Under the pieces are notes generated by a model. It searched no databases and was not told the DNA's origin. It saw only the letters and a list, made by a program, of their open reading frames with translations. Made by a program: the position numbers and the translations under genes. Positions 35,384-43,765 of a stretch of DNA of 64,000 nt are shown here, piece after piece. This stretch comes from Enterococcus_K sp051713825 (GTDB lineage: Bacteria; Bacillota; Bacilli; Lactobacillales; Enterococcaceae), in NCBI RefSeq assembly GCF_051713825.1, contig NZ_JBIOQR010000001.1:3720001-3784000 (forward strand). The letters are read 5' to 3'. Every line of letters begins with the position of its first letter. The stretch's first letter is position 1.

Positions 35384-35676
35384 GGATTTTTTCCAGTCAC
35401 AGAATCATATTTATCTTTTTGGTCTTGTGTAATGTACCCTTCTTTGACCAATGTATCCGTAGTCGGTAAAGGACTGTCTTTTTCAATTGAATACAACTCC
35501 ATTTGGGTCTCAACTACTTTCACAATCGCTTGATTACTTTCCGTATTCACTGTATCTTTGTGTTTTGATAAATTAGGAACAAACAGCAAGATTAAGACGC
35601 TAATGATTAAAAGTACAATGAGCATTTCGATAAGAGTAAATCCTGAATACATCCGTTTTTTCAGACCCATTTGCAT
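35380..35676 (-). CDS. comGC: ComGC major competence pilin
   Basis: 98 residues. Prepilin cleavage site SG-FTLIEMLIVLLIIS, with the cut expected between Gly12 and Phe13 and Glu at +5. The mature part is a long helix followed by LVKEGYITQDQ, typical of ComGC. It is the main subunit of the DNA-uptake pilus. ATG directly follows the comGB stop (TAGATG), and GGAGGG lies 9 bases upstream. Confidence 0.9.
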   Translation of the reverse strand: MQMGLKKRMYSGFTLIEMLIVLLIISVLILLFVPNLSKHKDTVNTESNQAIVKVVETQMELYSIEKDSPLPTTDTLVKEGYITQDQKDKYDSVTGKNP

Positions 35677-36702
35677 CTATAAAACTCCCTCCATATTGCC
35701 ATAAATAGGTAGTAGCATCGCAGCATAAACACTGACAATCAATACTGCAATTAGTAAAAAAATGATTGGCTGAATCCATTGTAACGCTCGCTCGATTTTC
35801 TTAAAAAATTCCTTCCACATAAAATCACTATAAAACAGCAGCTCTTCACCCAAGCGACCTTTCGCTTCTCCTTGAATAACAATTCGGCTCATCTCTGTTG
35901 TTAAAAATAAATAACCTTCCAATTGTTCAGCTAAAGGTCGCCCTATTTGAAGCGCGGTTTTTAAGTCCTCCGCTACCTCTTGCATAATACTGCCTTTTCT
36001 TGTAAGAATCAGACAATCAATAATTTGTCGCATCTCCAAGCCTTCTTGAAAAAGCTTGCCCCACTCTAATGAGATATAGGCAGAAAGATAGCTTCTATAA
36101 AAAGCACCCACTCCAAAAATCCGACTATAAACCATTGCACGTTGAAGTGCTGTTCGACGGCTCATCACCAGTCTAAAGCCTGCTATAAATAGACTCACAA
36201 TTCCACAGAACGCTCCGATATATATCGGCCCTTTATCAATAAATTGAATCCCTAAATGTCCTTTATTCACCATACCAGACATCAAAAGCTGGGGAAGTAA
36301 AACTTGACGCATCCCGATAAGAACCCCTGCCATAAACAGCAACAAAAGAACAGGATAACTACACAGCTTAATAAAATTTTTCCTCTGTGTTTCTAATAGA
36401 TTCATTTGTTGTGCCATCGAACGTAGCGTGCTGACAAAGTTACCATGGACTTGTGCTAGTTGTATCTGAACGATTTGTTGTGGGCTAAATTCTGCCATCA
36501 TAAAACAATCGGCTAAACTTTGCCCCTCAACAAGTCCCGTCTGAAACTGTGTCAGTAACGTTTCCGGGAATTGATTCATCTTCTTAATAAACTTCAAAGC
36601 CTCTTGAATACTGAAGCCATTTTGAAGAAGCTCAGAAAAAAAAAGTAAGAAAAGTTGTTGCTGACTGCGCTTATTCTTTTTCCAACTTGTAGTTTTTCTC
36701 AT
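35677..36702 (-). CDS. comGB: ComGB polytopic assembly protein
   Basis: 341 residues. Type II secretion/type IV pilus F-family inner membrane platform. Three to four hydrophobic segments are seen (about 115-135, 165-185 and 310-340), with the family motif region SLADCFMMAEFSPQQIVQIQ near residue 65. The start is taken at the internal ATG (36702), with GGGAG 5 bases upstream; the ATG at 36714 touches the Shine-Dalgarno. Overlaps comGA by 32 bases. Confidence 0.87.
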   Translation of the reverse strand: MRKTTSWKKNKRSQQQLFLLFFSELLQNGFSIQEALKFIKKMNQFPETLLTQFQTGLVEGQSLADCFMMAEFSPQQIVQIQLAQVHGNFVSTLRSMAQQMNLLETQRKNFIKLCSYPVLLLLFMAGVLIGMRQVLLPQLLMSGMVNKGHLGIQFIDKGPIYIGAFCGIVSLFIAGFRLVMSRRTALQRAMVYSRIFGVGAFYRSYLSAYISLEWGKLFQEGLEMRQIIDCLILTRKGSIMQEVAEDLKTALQIGRPLAEQLEGYLFLTTEMSRIVIQGEAKGRLGEELLFYSDFMWKEFFKKIERALQWIQPIIFLLIAVLIVSVYAAMLLPIYGNMEGVL

Positions 36703-37621
36703 CAATTCTCCCATCCTCCAAAAGCTGCTTTAGTTGCGTGTTCCAATCCGCCTCTTTTATCTCGTCTCCTTGGTATAACTGATAGGCAACGGCTCCTTTT
36801 ACTAAGTGATCTGCTTCATCCGTGAGTAATCGTTGATAGATAATCCCTTTTAAGCAGTTTTGAATTTCTTTATCTGAGTGTGTCAATTCTTCCAAACGTT
36901 CCCTGATTCCGATAAGACTTTTGGCATGGATGGTAGCATATACGCGATGTCCTGTCAGCGCCGCTCGAATCGCGGCCATCGCCGTTTGTTGGTCACGAAT
37001 CTCACCAATAATCAAGACATCTGGGTGATGCCTCAATGAAAGCTTGATGAGTGTCTCATAATCTTGCTGAATTTGATGATTGATTTGAAGCTGTAAGTAT
37101 TGTTCCTCTTCAATTTCTACAGGATCTTCAATAGTAATCACCTGCGCATGCGCACGCTTAGCCAACGCATACATAAGTGTCGTCTTTCCTGAGCCGACTG
37201 GGCCACCGAACAAATATAAGCCCCGACGACTGGTTTCTTCACGGATCGTCTCTAACACCTCTGGGCAAAAATAAAACAGTTGACTTTCCCCAAACGAATG
37301 CAAAAATCTAAGCACCATACTCTCCTGTTGACGGTAATTACCGACTGTTGAAATTCGTAACCTCTGAACCTCCCCATTAACAAGATACGTGCAAGCACCT
37401 AGTTGCGCTTTTCTTCTCTCACCAACATCCATTTGCCCCAAATACTTAAAGCGACTAATCAACTGCTCGGCCACCGATTCATCTAATAGCTGCTGGACAC
37501 GCCACTTATCGTTTTTCCTAAAAATAAGCTGGTATTCTTGCCCTTTAGGTAAGATATACACATCCTGAACTTGCTTTAATTTCCCTTCAATAACTAACTC
37601 ATCTGATAATTGTTGAATCAT
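36671..37621 (-). CDS. comGA: ComGA competence pilus assembly ATPase
   Basis: 316 residues. Secretion-type ATPase: Walker A GPVGSGKTTLMYAL near residue 143, Asp box ITIEDPVEI, Walker B LIIGEIRD, His box ALTGHRVYATIHA. No tetracysteine zinc motif, as usual for ComGA. It powers pilus assembly at the membrane with ComGB. First gene of comGA-comGG. The region upstream contains TTGCGTATGTAA, a poor match to a ComX/SigX box, so regulation by a competence sigma factor is not shown. Confidence 0.92.
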   Translation of the reverse strand: MIQQLSDELVIEGKLKQVQDVYILPKGQEYQLIFRKNDKWRVQQLLDESVAEQLISRFKYLGQMDVGERRKAQLGACTYLVNGEVQRLRISTVGNYRQQESMVLRFLHSFGESQLFYFCPEVLETIREETSRRGLYLFGGPVGSGKTTLMYALAKRAHAQVITIEDPVEIEEEQYLQLQINHQIQQDYETLIKLSLRHHPDVLIIGEIRDQQTAMAAIRAALTGHRVYATIHAKSLIGIRERLEELTHSDKEIQNCLKGIIYQRLLTDEADHLVKGAVAYQLYQGDEIKEADWNTQLKQLLEDGRIDEKNYKLEKE

Positions 37622-37707
37622 ATATTCGCCTCCTCATGATTTACATACGCAAACCATTTCTAATTCTGAATAAAGTTGATGATTTCTCAAAAAATTTAGG
37701 GAGAAGC

Positions 37708-37750
37708 AAAAAAAAAGACCTTCTCAATGGGTACTCCATTGAAAAAGTCT
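37708..37750 (-). terminator. terminator of trmB
   Basis: On the minus strand AGACTTTTTCAATGG pairs with CCATTGAGAAGGTCT, followed by ten T. It separates trmB from comGA. Confidence 0.85.
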
Positions 37751-37777
37751 GTTAACTCGTCACCTATTTAAATAGAA

Positions 37778-38431
37778 CTATTTTTTCGTTTTATCTTGGA
37801 ATCTTGCTTCCACACGATAAATTCGTTGCCCTCTGGAAGAAAATTTTTCTTCATACTCTGTCATGATATTCCCCTCATAATCGCTTGTATGAAGGTCTAA
37901 CCAAACCTTCTGTAAAATCATACCATACTGAGAAAAACTAGCTAATGAGTACTCGAACAATCCTTGATTATCCGTTTTAAAATGAATTTCCCCAGCTGGT
38001 TTTAAAATTTGTTCATCGGTCGCTAAAAATGTTTTAAAGGTTAAGCGACGTTTTTCATGCCGTTTTTTTGGCCATGGATCTGAAAAATTCAGATAAATTT
38101 GATCAACTTCATTATCTGCAAAATAATTGGTCAATGCAGAACCATCGACATGTAATAATTGTAGATTAGAAACTTCTGCTTCTACTAAACGATCTAACGC
38201 TATGGAAACAACGCTTAATTGCATCTCAACACCAATATAATTAATCTCTGGATGGGCTTTTGCCATTTCAGTAATAAACTGACCTTTCCCCGTACCAATC
38301 TCTATGTGAATCGGGTTTTGATTGCCAAATCGTTCATGCCAACGACCTTTCCATTCTTCTGGGTTTTGAACAACATAATTAGGATGAGCAGCTAATAATT
38401 CATTTGCTCCTTGACGATATCTTACACGCAT
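37778..38431 (-). CDS. trmB: tRNA (guanine46-N7)-methyltransferase
   Basis: 217 residues. Uses S-adenosylmethionine to make m7G46 in the tRNA variable loop. Motif I IHIEIGTGKGQFITEMA near residue 41, and the diagnostic motif YLNFSDPWPKKRHEKRRLTF near residue 118 with the catalytic Asp-Pro-Trp-Pro and the following basic run. Lies downstream of the phosphotransferase gene, the ytmP-trmB order of Bacillus. Confidence 0.95.
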   Translation of the reverse strand: MRVRYRQGANELLAAHPNYVVQNPEEWKGRWHERFGNQNPIHIEIGTGKGQFITEMAKAHPEINYIGVEMQLSVVSIALDRLVEAEVSNLQLLHVDGSALTNYFADNEVDQIYLNFSDPWPKKRHEKRRLTFKTFLATDEQILKPAGEIHFKTDNQGLFEYSLASFSQYGMILQKVWLDLHTSDYEGNIMTEYEEKFSSRGQRIYRVEARFQDKTKK

Positions 38432-38477
38432 ATTTTCGTTCCTTTCTCTGTCTCATTTAAGGTTAGGGTAGGAAACA

Positions 38478-38505
38478 AGCTTGGGCCAAAAACTTTCACC
38501 CAAGC
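38478..38505 (-). terminator. hairpin after the phosphotransferase gene
   Basis: GCTTGGG (38479-38485 region) pairs with CCCAAGC across a 13-base loop. On the minus strand TTGTTTCC follows, so it is a weak terminator between the phosphotransferase gene and trmB. Confidence 0.45.
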
Positions 38506-38556
38506 CTGCGCTTTCCCTCTATTTAACTCAATAGCTGAGCATGTTTACTAGTAAAA

Positions 38557-39336
38557 TCAGCCACTAAAAATTCGCTTTAATTGCAAAATTTCTGCATTCA
38601 TTCGTTTAAAATCATTTCGTTTATATAACCGTGAAACTTCTTGTAAAAGATTCATGACAGCATACCAATGCATCCGTTCGAGTGTTTCATCTGAGGAACG
38701 AATCCCATAACTCACCAACCATTGACTCCAACTAGATAAAGGAACATAATGACCTAAAATTGTCCCAATATCTACTGCCGGATCGGCAAACATAATCGAG
38801 TCCCAATCAACCAGGTAAAGATAGTTTTGACAAACCATCCAATTCCGATGATTGACGTCTCCATGAACTACTGTGTATTGTTCTTGACTATAGGTTGGTA
38901 TCTGTCTCATCAAATAACGAAGTACTAGGTCTAAAAACTTATTTTTTTTGATAGCATCCGGCATTTGCTGCTGATATTCTTGTAGCATTAATTCCGGAGT
39001 CACAATCTTCCCACCGATTCGACTCATCATTGCTTTTAAAGTTGCTGAATGGTGAAGATGATATAACACATCAATGACATCGTTTCGACGACCAATCTCA
39101 TCAGGCGTAAGCAGTCTACCTTCCATCCACTCTTGAGCAGTCAAGGTATCGCCGTTTCCAGTTCGTTTTGTCCAAACAAGCCTTGGCGTGATTCCTTCTC
39201 TAGAAAGAGCAGCCAGCATGGGGGTCGTATTACGCTTAATAAACACACGGTCATTGTCGCGAATACCTATATATGTTTTTCCTGTGTCCCCTTTTATTGG
39301 GCGGACTCGCCACTCTTGGTCCAACTGAAACTCCAT
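38557..39336 (-). CDS. aminoglycoside phosphotransferase/choline kinase-like protein (YtmP type)
   Basis: 259 residues. Kinase-like fold: nucleotide-binding lysine in RVFIKRNTTP near residue 34, catalytic loop VVHGDVNHRNWMV (with the H-G-D-x-x-x-x-N pattern) and metal-binding LVDWDSIMFADPAVDIG. So the active-site set is complete. The gene pair ytmP-trmB is conserved in Firmicutes, but the substrate is not known; resistance to an antibiotic is not implied. Confidence 0.8.
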   Translation of the reverse strand: MEFQLDQEWRVRPIKGDTGKTYIGIRDNDRVFIKRNTTPMLAALSREGITPRLVWTKRTGNGDTLTAQEWMEGRLLTPDEIGRRNDVIDVLYHLHHSATLKAMMSRIGGKIVTPELMLQEYQQQMPDAIKKNKFLDLVLRYLMRQIPTYSQEQYTVVHGDVNHRNWMVCQNYLYLVDWDSIMFADPAVDIGTILGHYVPLSSWSQWLVSYGIRSSDETLERMHWYAVMNLLQEVSRLYKRNDFKRMNAEILQLKRIFSG

Positions 39337-39464
39337 CGGTACTGTCTCCTGTCTTCTAGTTTTCGCAGTATCTACTATTCTATCTCCCTAAAACACCACC
39401 GTCAAGCACCTATCCCGTCATTTTTGTCGAATCTCATTAGAAATTTCTTATTAAATAGCGATTT

Positions 39465-40676
39465 TTAGTCGACCATTTTCTTAATTCGCATTGGAATATA
39501 CAATTTTGTAAAGACAAAGGCGACCACCAAATAGCTTCCTAAAGAAATACCTGTTTCTTGGAGGTTCTTTAAACCAATTGCTGCAAACAAGCCAAAAATA
39601 AGCGCTGCAGCTAGTAATAAAAAGCCAATCAATGATTGAACCGCTTGACCTTTTTGACTAGTCGGTACAGGATAAAGCTGCGTAAGAACCATGTAGTGAA
39701 ATTGATTATAAAGTGGAATCAGTTGAAAACCAATTAAATAAATAAACACCACACCTAATCCAACACTAAACCATAAAGAATCAAGGAAATATAAAAACAA
39801 ACTCCCAATAGCGACTAATCTCAAATACAGTCCACTAAACTCTGAGCCGCGAATCATTCGTCTAGCATAGAGATAGAGATACGTTTGTTTATGCTGTAAT
39901 GGAATTCTATTTAAGAAACCATCGAGATATTTGCGGCGTTTCACCGTTGCGGTAATTTCCGGAACATCCGTAAACAAATTAATAAATTGATACAAACGAT
40001 GCAAACGGTTCTGTTCCTTGTTGATCATTTCCTCCCAATCTAAACCGACTGAAAGACGTTTCAAATACATCGTAAAGACAACTGCCTGGAGTAGACCAAG
40101 AATCGCTCCAAGCCAAGAGAATGTGTAGACACTGATGAAAAGAATGATTGCTGCCATTCCTAGCCAGATAAGCTGGCTCATCCGTTTATTTGACTGACTC
40201 ACTTGATAAATCCCATAACGCTGAACGTGTAGCTGACTGTATTTCAAACTCCATAGCATGAGTAAAAACCAAACGAATTCTCCAAACTGAAAACCTGCTG
40301 AAATTACTAAAAGTGGCATTAAAAACCCACAGATAAGAACAAGTAGGAAAAACGGAAAGAGACAAGAATAGACGAAGCTTCGTTTAAAATACGCCCCCAT
40401 CTCCTGCTCTTTGGGCAATAAAAACACCATATCTGCTGGCTCAGCCAACGTGACAAAATTGCCAATGTACAGGCTAACTAACCAAACAAGCGCAACAATG
40501 CCGCCTCCTATACTGAAATTCTCAGGTAAGGTCTTTAATAGATTGGAATAATAAAACCCAACACCACCGACCAAAAAGAGACAGACAAGAACAAAGTGGT
40601 CATTAAAGACATATCGCATATAGCGCATCATCCGCTTTTGATGACGGGCTAAGCGCGTTTGAAAAAAATCACTCAT
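39465..40676 (-). CDS. ecsB: EcsB-type ABC transporter membrane protein
   Basis: 403 residues with about nine or ten hydrophobic segments and a polar region near residues 210-260 (RRKYLDGFLNRIPLQHKQTY). Overlaps ecsA by 8 bases. In B. subtilis, Ecs affects protein secretion, competence and regulated proteolysis; the transported molecule is uncertain. The N-terminal RLARHQKRMMRYMRYVFNDH is typical of EcsB. Confidence 0.88.
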   Translation of the reverse strand: MSDFFQTRLARHQKRMMRYMRYVFNDHFVLVCLFLVGGVGFYYSNLLKTLPENFSIGGGIVALVWLVSLYIGNFVTLAEPADMVFLLPKEQEMGAYFKRSFVYSCLFPFFLLVLICGFLMPLLVISAGFQFGEFVWFLLMLWSLKYSQLHVQRYGIYQVSQSNKRMSQLIWLGMAAIILFISVYTFSWLGAILGLLQAVVFTMYLKRLSVGLDWEEMINKEQNRLHRLYQFINLFTDVPEITATVKRRKYLDGFLNRIPLQHKQTYLYLYARRMIRGSEFSGLYLRLVAIGSLFLYFLDSLWFSVGLGVVFIYLIGFQLIPLYNQFHYMVLTQLYPVPTSQKGQAVQSLIGFLLLAAALIFGLFAAIGLKNLQETGISLGSYLVVAFVFTKLYIPMRIKKMVD

Positions 40677-41406
40677 GATCTTGCTCCTTTGTTAACGCCA
40701 CATAAATCTCATCTAAGGAAGAATCTGGTAGCTGGAATTCTTGACGTAACTCGGCCATGGTTCCTTGCGCTCTAACTTCTCCGTTATGAAGCACCACAAA
40801 TCGATCGCAATACTTCTCAGCCGTTGCCAAAATATGCGTAGACATTAAAATTGCGGCCCCTTCACGACGCATCTCATCCATCAATTCTAAAAGTGCATGA
40901 ATCGCCAATGGATCTAACCCTAAAAACGGCTCATCAATAATATATAAGCTTGGCTCAATTAAAAATGCGCAAAGCACCATTACTTTTTGTTTCATCCCTT
41001 TAGAAAAGTTAGCTGGAAACCATTCTAGTTTATTTTCTAAACGAAACGTCTTTAACAATTTGTCCGCCCGTTCAAACGCAACCTCTATTGGAATATCATA
41101 AGCCATCGCCGTCACTTCAATATGCTCTTTCAAGGTTAATTCTTCATATAAAGAAGGCGTTTCTGGTATGTAGCCAATTTTTTTACGATAATCTTCTGGC
41201 TGATTTTTTATCGTTAACTCATCAATCGTGACCTTTCCTTTTTGAGGAGTCAATAAGCCTATCACGTTTTTAATTGTCGTACTTTTCCCAGCACCATTTA
41301 GCCCAATCAGTCCGACCATCTCACCATTATTCACATCAAAGCTTATATCTTTCAAGACAGGAATATGACCATAACCACCTGTCACCTGTTCAATTTTTAA
41401 ACTCAT
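40669..41406 (-). CDS. ecsA: EcsA-type ABC transporter ATP-binding protein
   Basis: 245 residues. Walker A GLNGAGKST near residue 36, Q-loop GYIPETPSLYEELT, signature FSKGMKQKVM, Walker B LYIIDEPFLGLDPLA, switch histidine MSTHILATAEK. Pairs with EcsB. Transcribed divergently from hit, the same arrangement as in B. subtilis, though here a repeat element and a small open frame lie between them. Confidence 0.92.
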   Translation of the reverse strand: MSLKIEQVTGGYGHIPVLKDISFDVNNGEMVGLIGLNGAGKSTTIKNVIGLLTPQKGKVTIDELTIKNQPEDYRKKIGYIPETPSLYEELTLKEHIEVTAMAYDIPIEVAFERADKLLKTFRLENKLEWFPANFSKGMKQKVMVLCAFLIEPSLYIIDEPFLGLDPLAIHALLELMDEMRREGAAILMSTHILATAEKYCDRFVVLHNGEVRAQGTMAELRQEFQLPDSSLDEIYVALTKEQDHE

Positions 41407-41712
41407 CTTTGTTCCTCCAATTTTTCATTAAGGCTATTATATCATCTTTTCGAAACGACTTTCTTATTATTTTTATGTTGTTTTCATGAAGTTCAAAAAA
41501 AATCCTCTCCAAAATAAACTATAAATCGGTCAGACTCTTTCAACTACTCACCATATTAAATAAATACAGTTATCTTAAATGAGCGTGCTCAAGACAGAGA
41601 CTCTTCACTCGATTTTTCTATAACAAAGGAGAGGCATCTAGTTGTTAATTAGTTAAAACAAAGGGTCTTATTGGACATTGGAAAAATAAGCATAGTATAC
41701 TTTAGAAAAAAA

Positions 41713-42155
41713 GGAGGTTGGGACAGAAGTGTTTAACTCCGAGAACCGGGTAGGTACTGTGCAACATCAACTCATACTTCGTTGTGTTTTACAGCACCGA
41801 TTAGGTACTGTGCAACATCAACTCATGCTTCGTTGTGTTTTACAGCAATAAGAACCTTCAACTCTAGCATGTCTCATGCGTAGAAGTTGTTGAGAGCGGA
41901 ACAACGTCCTTCAATTCTTAAGGTGTTCCACCTTTAGAGATTGATGAGATCGGAGTCTTTTTGCGCAGTGAAGACCTTCAACTCTAGCATGTCCCATGCG
42001 TAGAAGTTGTTGAGAGCGGAACGCAGTCCATCAATTCTAAAGGTGTTCCACCTTTAGAAATTGATGGGGCGGAGTGAAGATGGAGTTGCTTCTGTATCCA
42101 CCGTTTATTCGGATAAAAAGAGGTTGGGACATAGCTTGTAGAGTTATGTCCCACG
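41713..42155. repeat. mosaic palindromic element, copy R3 (largest)
   Basis: About 440 bp. Starts with GAGGTTGGGACAGAAGTG and ends with GGAGTTGCTTCTGTATCCACC followed by the hairpin TGGGACATAGCTTG...TTATGTCCCA (42125-42152). Internally there are two copies of TAGGTACTGTGCAACATCAA, two copies of CCTTCAACTCTAGCATG and two copies of the TCTAAAGGTG/CACCTTTAGA hairpin. Upstream, TTGGAC and TAGTAT with a 16-bp spacer (41672-41699) could start a transcript through the element. The remaining sequence back to 41407 shows no gene. Confidence 0.85.
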
Positions 42156-42159
42156 CTCA

Positions 42160-42312
42160 GTGAACGAAAAAGAGATTGCCAATTATGTTGAGTTAGCTAT
42201 GAAAAATCTCCATTTCGCAAAAGTTCAAAGAGAAAATGTCATCAGTGAGGTCACACGTCTACTCCATACCAAATCAACAGAAGAAGTCAAACAGCGACTA
42301 AAAAATAATTAA
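42160..42312 (+). CDS. small ORF, 50 aa, possibly a gene remnant cut by repeat R3
   Basis: GTG at 42160 opens 50 codons with coding-like composition: VNEKEIANYVELAMKN, HFAKVQRENVISEVTR, LLHTKSTEEVKQRL. It is helical, charged and soluble. No Shine-Dalgarno is seen before GTG; the R3 hairpin ends five bases upstream. A good terminator (42317-42365) follows. So this is either a small protein gene whose leader was replaced by the repeat, or the 3' end of a longer, broken gene. Family not recognised. Confidence 0.45.
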   Translation: MNEKEIANYVELAMKNLHFAKVQRENVISEVTRLLHTKSTEEVKQRLKNN

Positions 42313-42316
42313 GAGG

Positions 42317-42365
42317 GCCTGCGTTCAAGCCAACCAGTGAATCTTGGCTTGGCGCAGGCTTTTTA
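42317..42365 (+). terminator. terminator after the 50-codon ORF
   Basis: GCCTGCG and AGCCAA pair with TTGGCT and CGCAGGC in one interrupted stem, followed by TTTTT. Confidence 0.85.
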
Positions 42366-42567
42366 CCTGCCGTTACTGCACCAAAAAAATGAGCATATAC
42401 GTACGCCTCGCTATTTTTTCTCAAACTTGTAAGTGTTCTTACCTATTTGCACTCTGAGACTTTTTTACGACTTCCCTACCCATTTCGCTTACAAGTCATA
42501 CAAGTTGTGGTAAAGTTAATTTATTAAGAATTTTTGACTCCGAGTCATTTATGAAAGGATGTTCTTC

Positions 42568-43002
42568 ATGGAAAATTGTATTTTTTGTAAAATTATCAAT
42601 CAAGAGATTCCTAGCTACAAAGTATATGAGGATGAGGTTGTCTATGCCTTTTTAGATATATCACAAGTGACAAAAGGCCATACATTAGTGGTTCCTAAAA
42701 CACATGTCACGGATTTATTTGAATATGATGCAAACTTAGCGTCAACAGTCTTTGCTCGTATTCCCAAAATTGCCAAAGCAATAGAAAAAGCTTTTCCTGA
42801 AATGGAAGGCTTGAACATGGTCAATAACAACAAAGAATTAGCTTACCAATCCGTTTTCCATTCACATATTCATTTGATTCCACGTTATAGTGAAGACGAT
42901 GATTTTTCTATGCACTTCGGAAATCACCAAGCAGATTATCAAAGTGATCAGCTCAAACAAATTGCCGAACAGATTGCAAAGCAGGTGGAAAACAATGATT
43001 AA
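42568..43002 (+). CDS. hit: HIT-family nucleotide hydrolase/transferase
   Basis: 144 residues from ATG at 42568; GAAAGG lies about 10 bases upstream, while the ATG at 42559 touches it. CIFCKIINQEIPSYKVYED at the N-terminus has a CxxC pair and is typical. The catalytic triad HSHIHLIPR (H-x-H-x-H) is near residue 96. Members hydrolyse AMP-linked nucleotides; the cellular substrate is uncertain. Starts the conserved hit - YtxH-like - prsA - yhaM region. Divergent from ecsAB. Confidence 0.92.
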   Translation: MENCIFCKIINQEIPSYKVYEDEVVYAFLDISQVTKGHTLVVPKTHVTDLFEYDANLASTVFARIPKIAKAIEKAFPEMEGLNMVNNNKELAYQSVFHSHIHLIPRYSEDDDFSMHFGNHQADYQSDQLKQIAEQIAKQVENND

Positions 43003-43396
43003 AAACTTTATGAAGGGTTTGCTTTTTGGCAGTCTGACTGGCGCTGCTGCCGGTTTACTTTTCGCCCCTAATAGCGGGAAAAAAACACGCGAAAAAATCA
43101 TTTCAGAAATTGATGAAACTACTGATTTGACGATGAATGTCAATGAAAGTCTTGGGCGTTTTAAAGAGGCCTTACTTGTCACAAAAGAAACAGCCGCAGA
43201 ATTATTGCCTGTCTTTCAAAATGGTGTAGAAAAAGACCTTGAAGACTTCCGATTCCAGGCAGAACCACGAATTGCCCAAATCCAAGAGCAGATTAACAAA
43301 CTATCTGATGAACTAGCTCAGGTAGCAGATGAGTTTTCTGAAGATTCATCTAAAAAAAATGAAGCACATCGGTTTCATTTGAACAGACCAAAATAA
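42995..43396 (+). CDS. YtxH-domain protein (YhaH-like)
   Basis: 133 residues from ATG at 42995, which overlaps the hit stop by 8 bases; GGTGG upstream. A glycine-rich hydrophobic N-terminus (FMKGLLFGSLTGAAAGLLFA, then PNSGKKTREKI) is the YtxH signature and probably inserts in the membrane. A long predicted coiled coil follows (about 25-120). It sits in the place of yhaH next to hit in B. subtilis. Function unknown; stress-related in Bacillus homologues. Confidence 0.8.
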   Translation: MIKNFMKGLLFGSLTGAAAGLLFAPNSGKKTREKIISEIDETTDLTMNVNESLGRFKEALLVTKETAAELLPVFQNGVEKDLEDFRFQAEPRIAQIQEQINKLSDELAQVADEFSEDSSKKNEAHRFHLNRPK

Positions 43397-43451
43397 GCGG
43401 TTGTTGTTTACAATTGAGCGTTTCAAAAAACGAATATCTTTTCCCTTATTA

Positions 43452-43489
43452 AACGATGAATCTGCTGTCTCAGTGAATTCATCGTTTTT
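43452..43489 (+). terminator. terminator of the hit operon
   Basis: AACGATGAAT (43452-43461) pairs with ATTCATCGTT (43477-43486), followed by TTT. Confidence 0.8.
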
Positions 43490-43588
43490 GACATATTCTA
43501 ATAAATAATAAGTGCAATCAGTCATAATCGACTCTTCAATTTAATCTACTCAAAAATTCAAACACTAATAAACATATTCGGATATTTG

Positions 43589-43651
43589 ATAGTAAAAACA
43601 TATTTTCTTAAGAAAAATCCTATTTTCCTTAAAAAAATATGTTTTTACTAT
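43589..43651. repeat. long AT-rich inverted repeat upstream of prsA
   Basis: ATAGTAAAAACATATTTT (from 43589) is complementary to AAAATATGTTTTTACTAT (to 43651); the arms extend to about 24 bp with few mismatches around a 15-base loop. It lies 115 bases before prsA, after the hit terminator, so it is not needed as a terminator. Possible operator, cruciform or start of the prsA leader. Confidence 0.65.
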
Positions 43652-43765
43652 GAATTTTGTTTGAAACTATCCTTATCCCTATTTCTTTTATAAAAAAGAG
43701 TATGGTATAGTATTACTTGTGATTATCGCAAAATACTATATAAATAAATAGGAGTGCTAAACAGA

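Noticed and set aside
37622..37700. ComX/SigX box before comGA
   Set aside because: GCGTATG is a poor match to the streptococcal TACGAATA box; not enough to claim.
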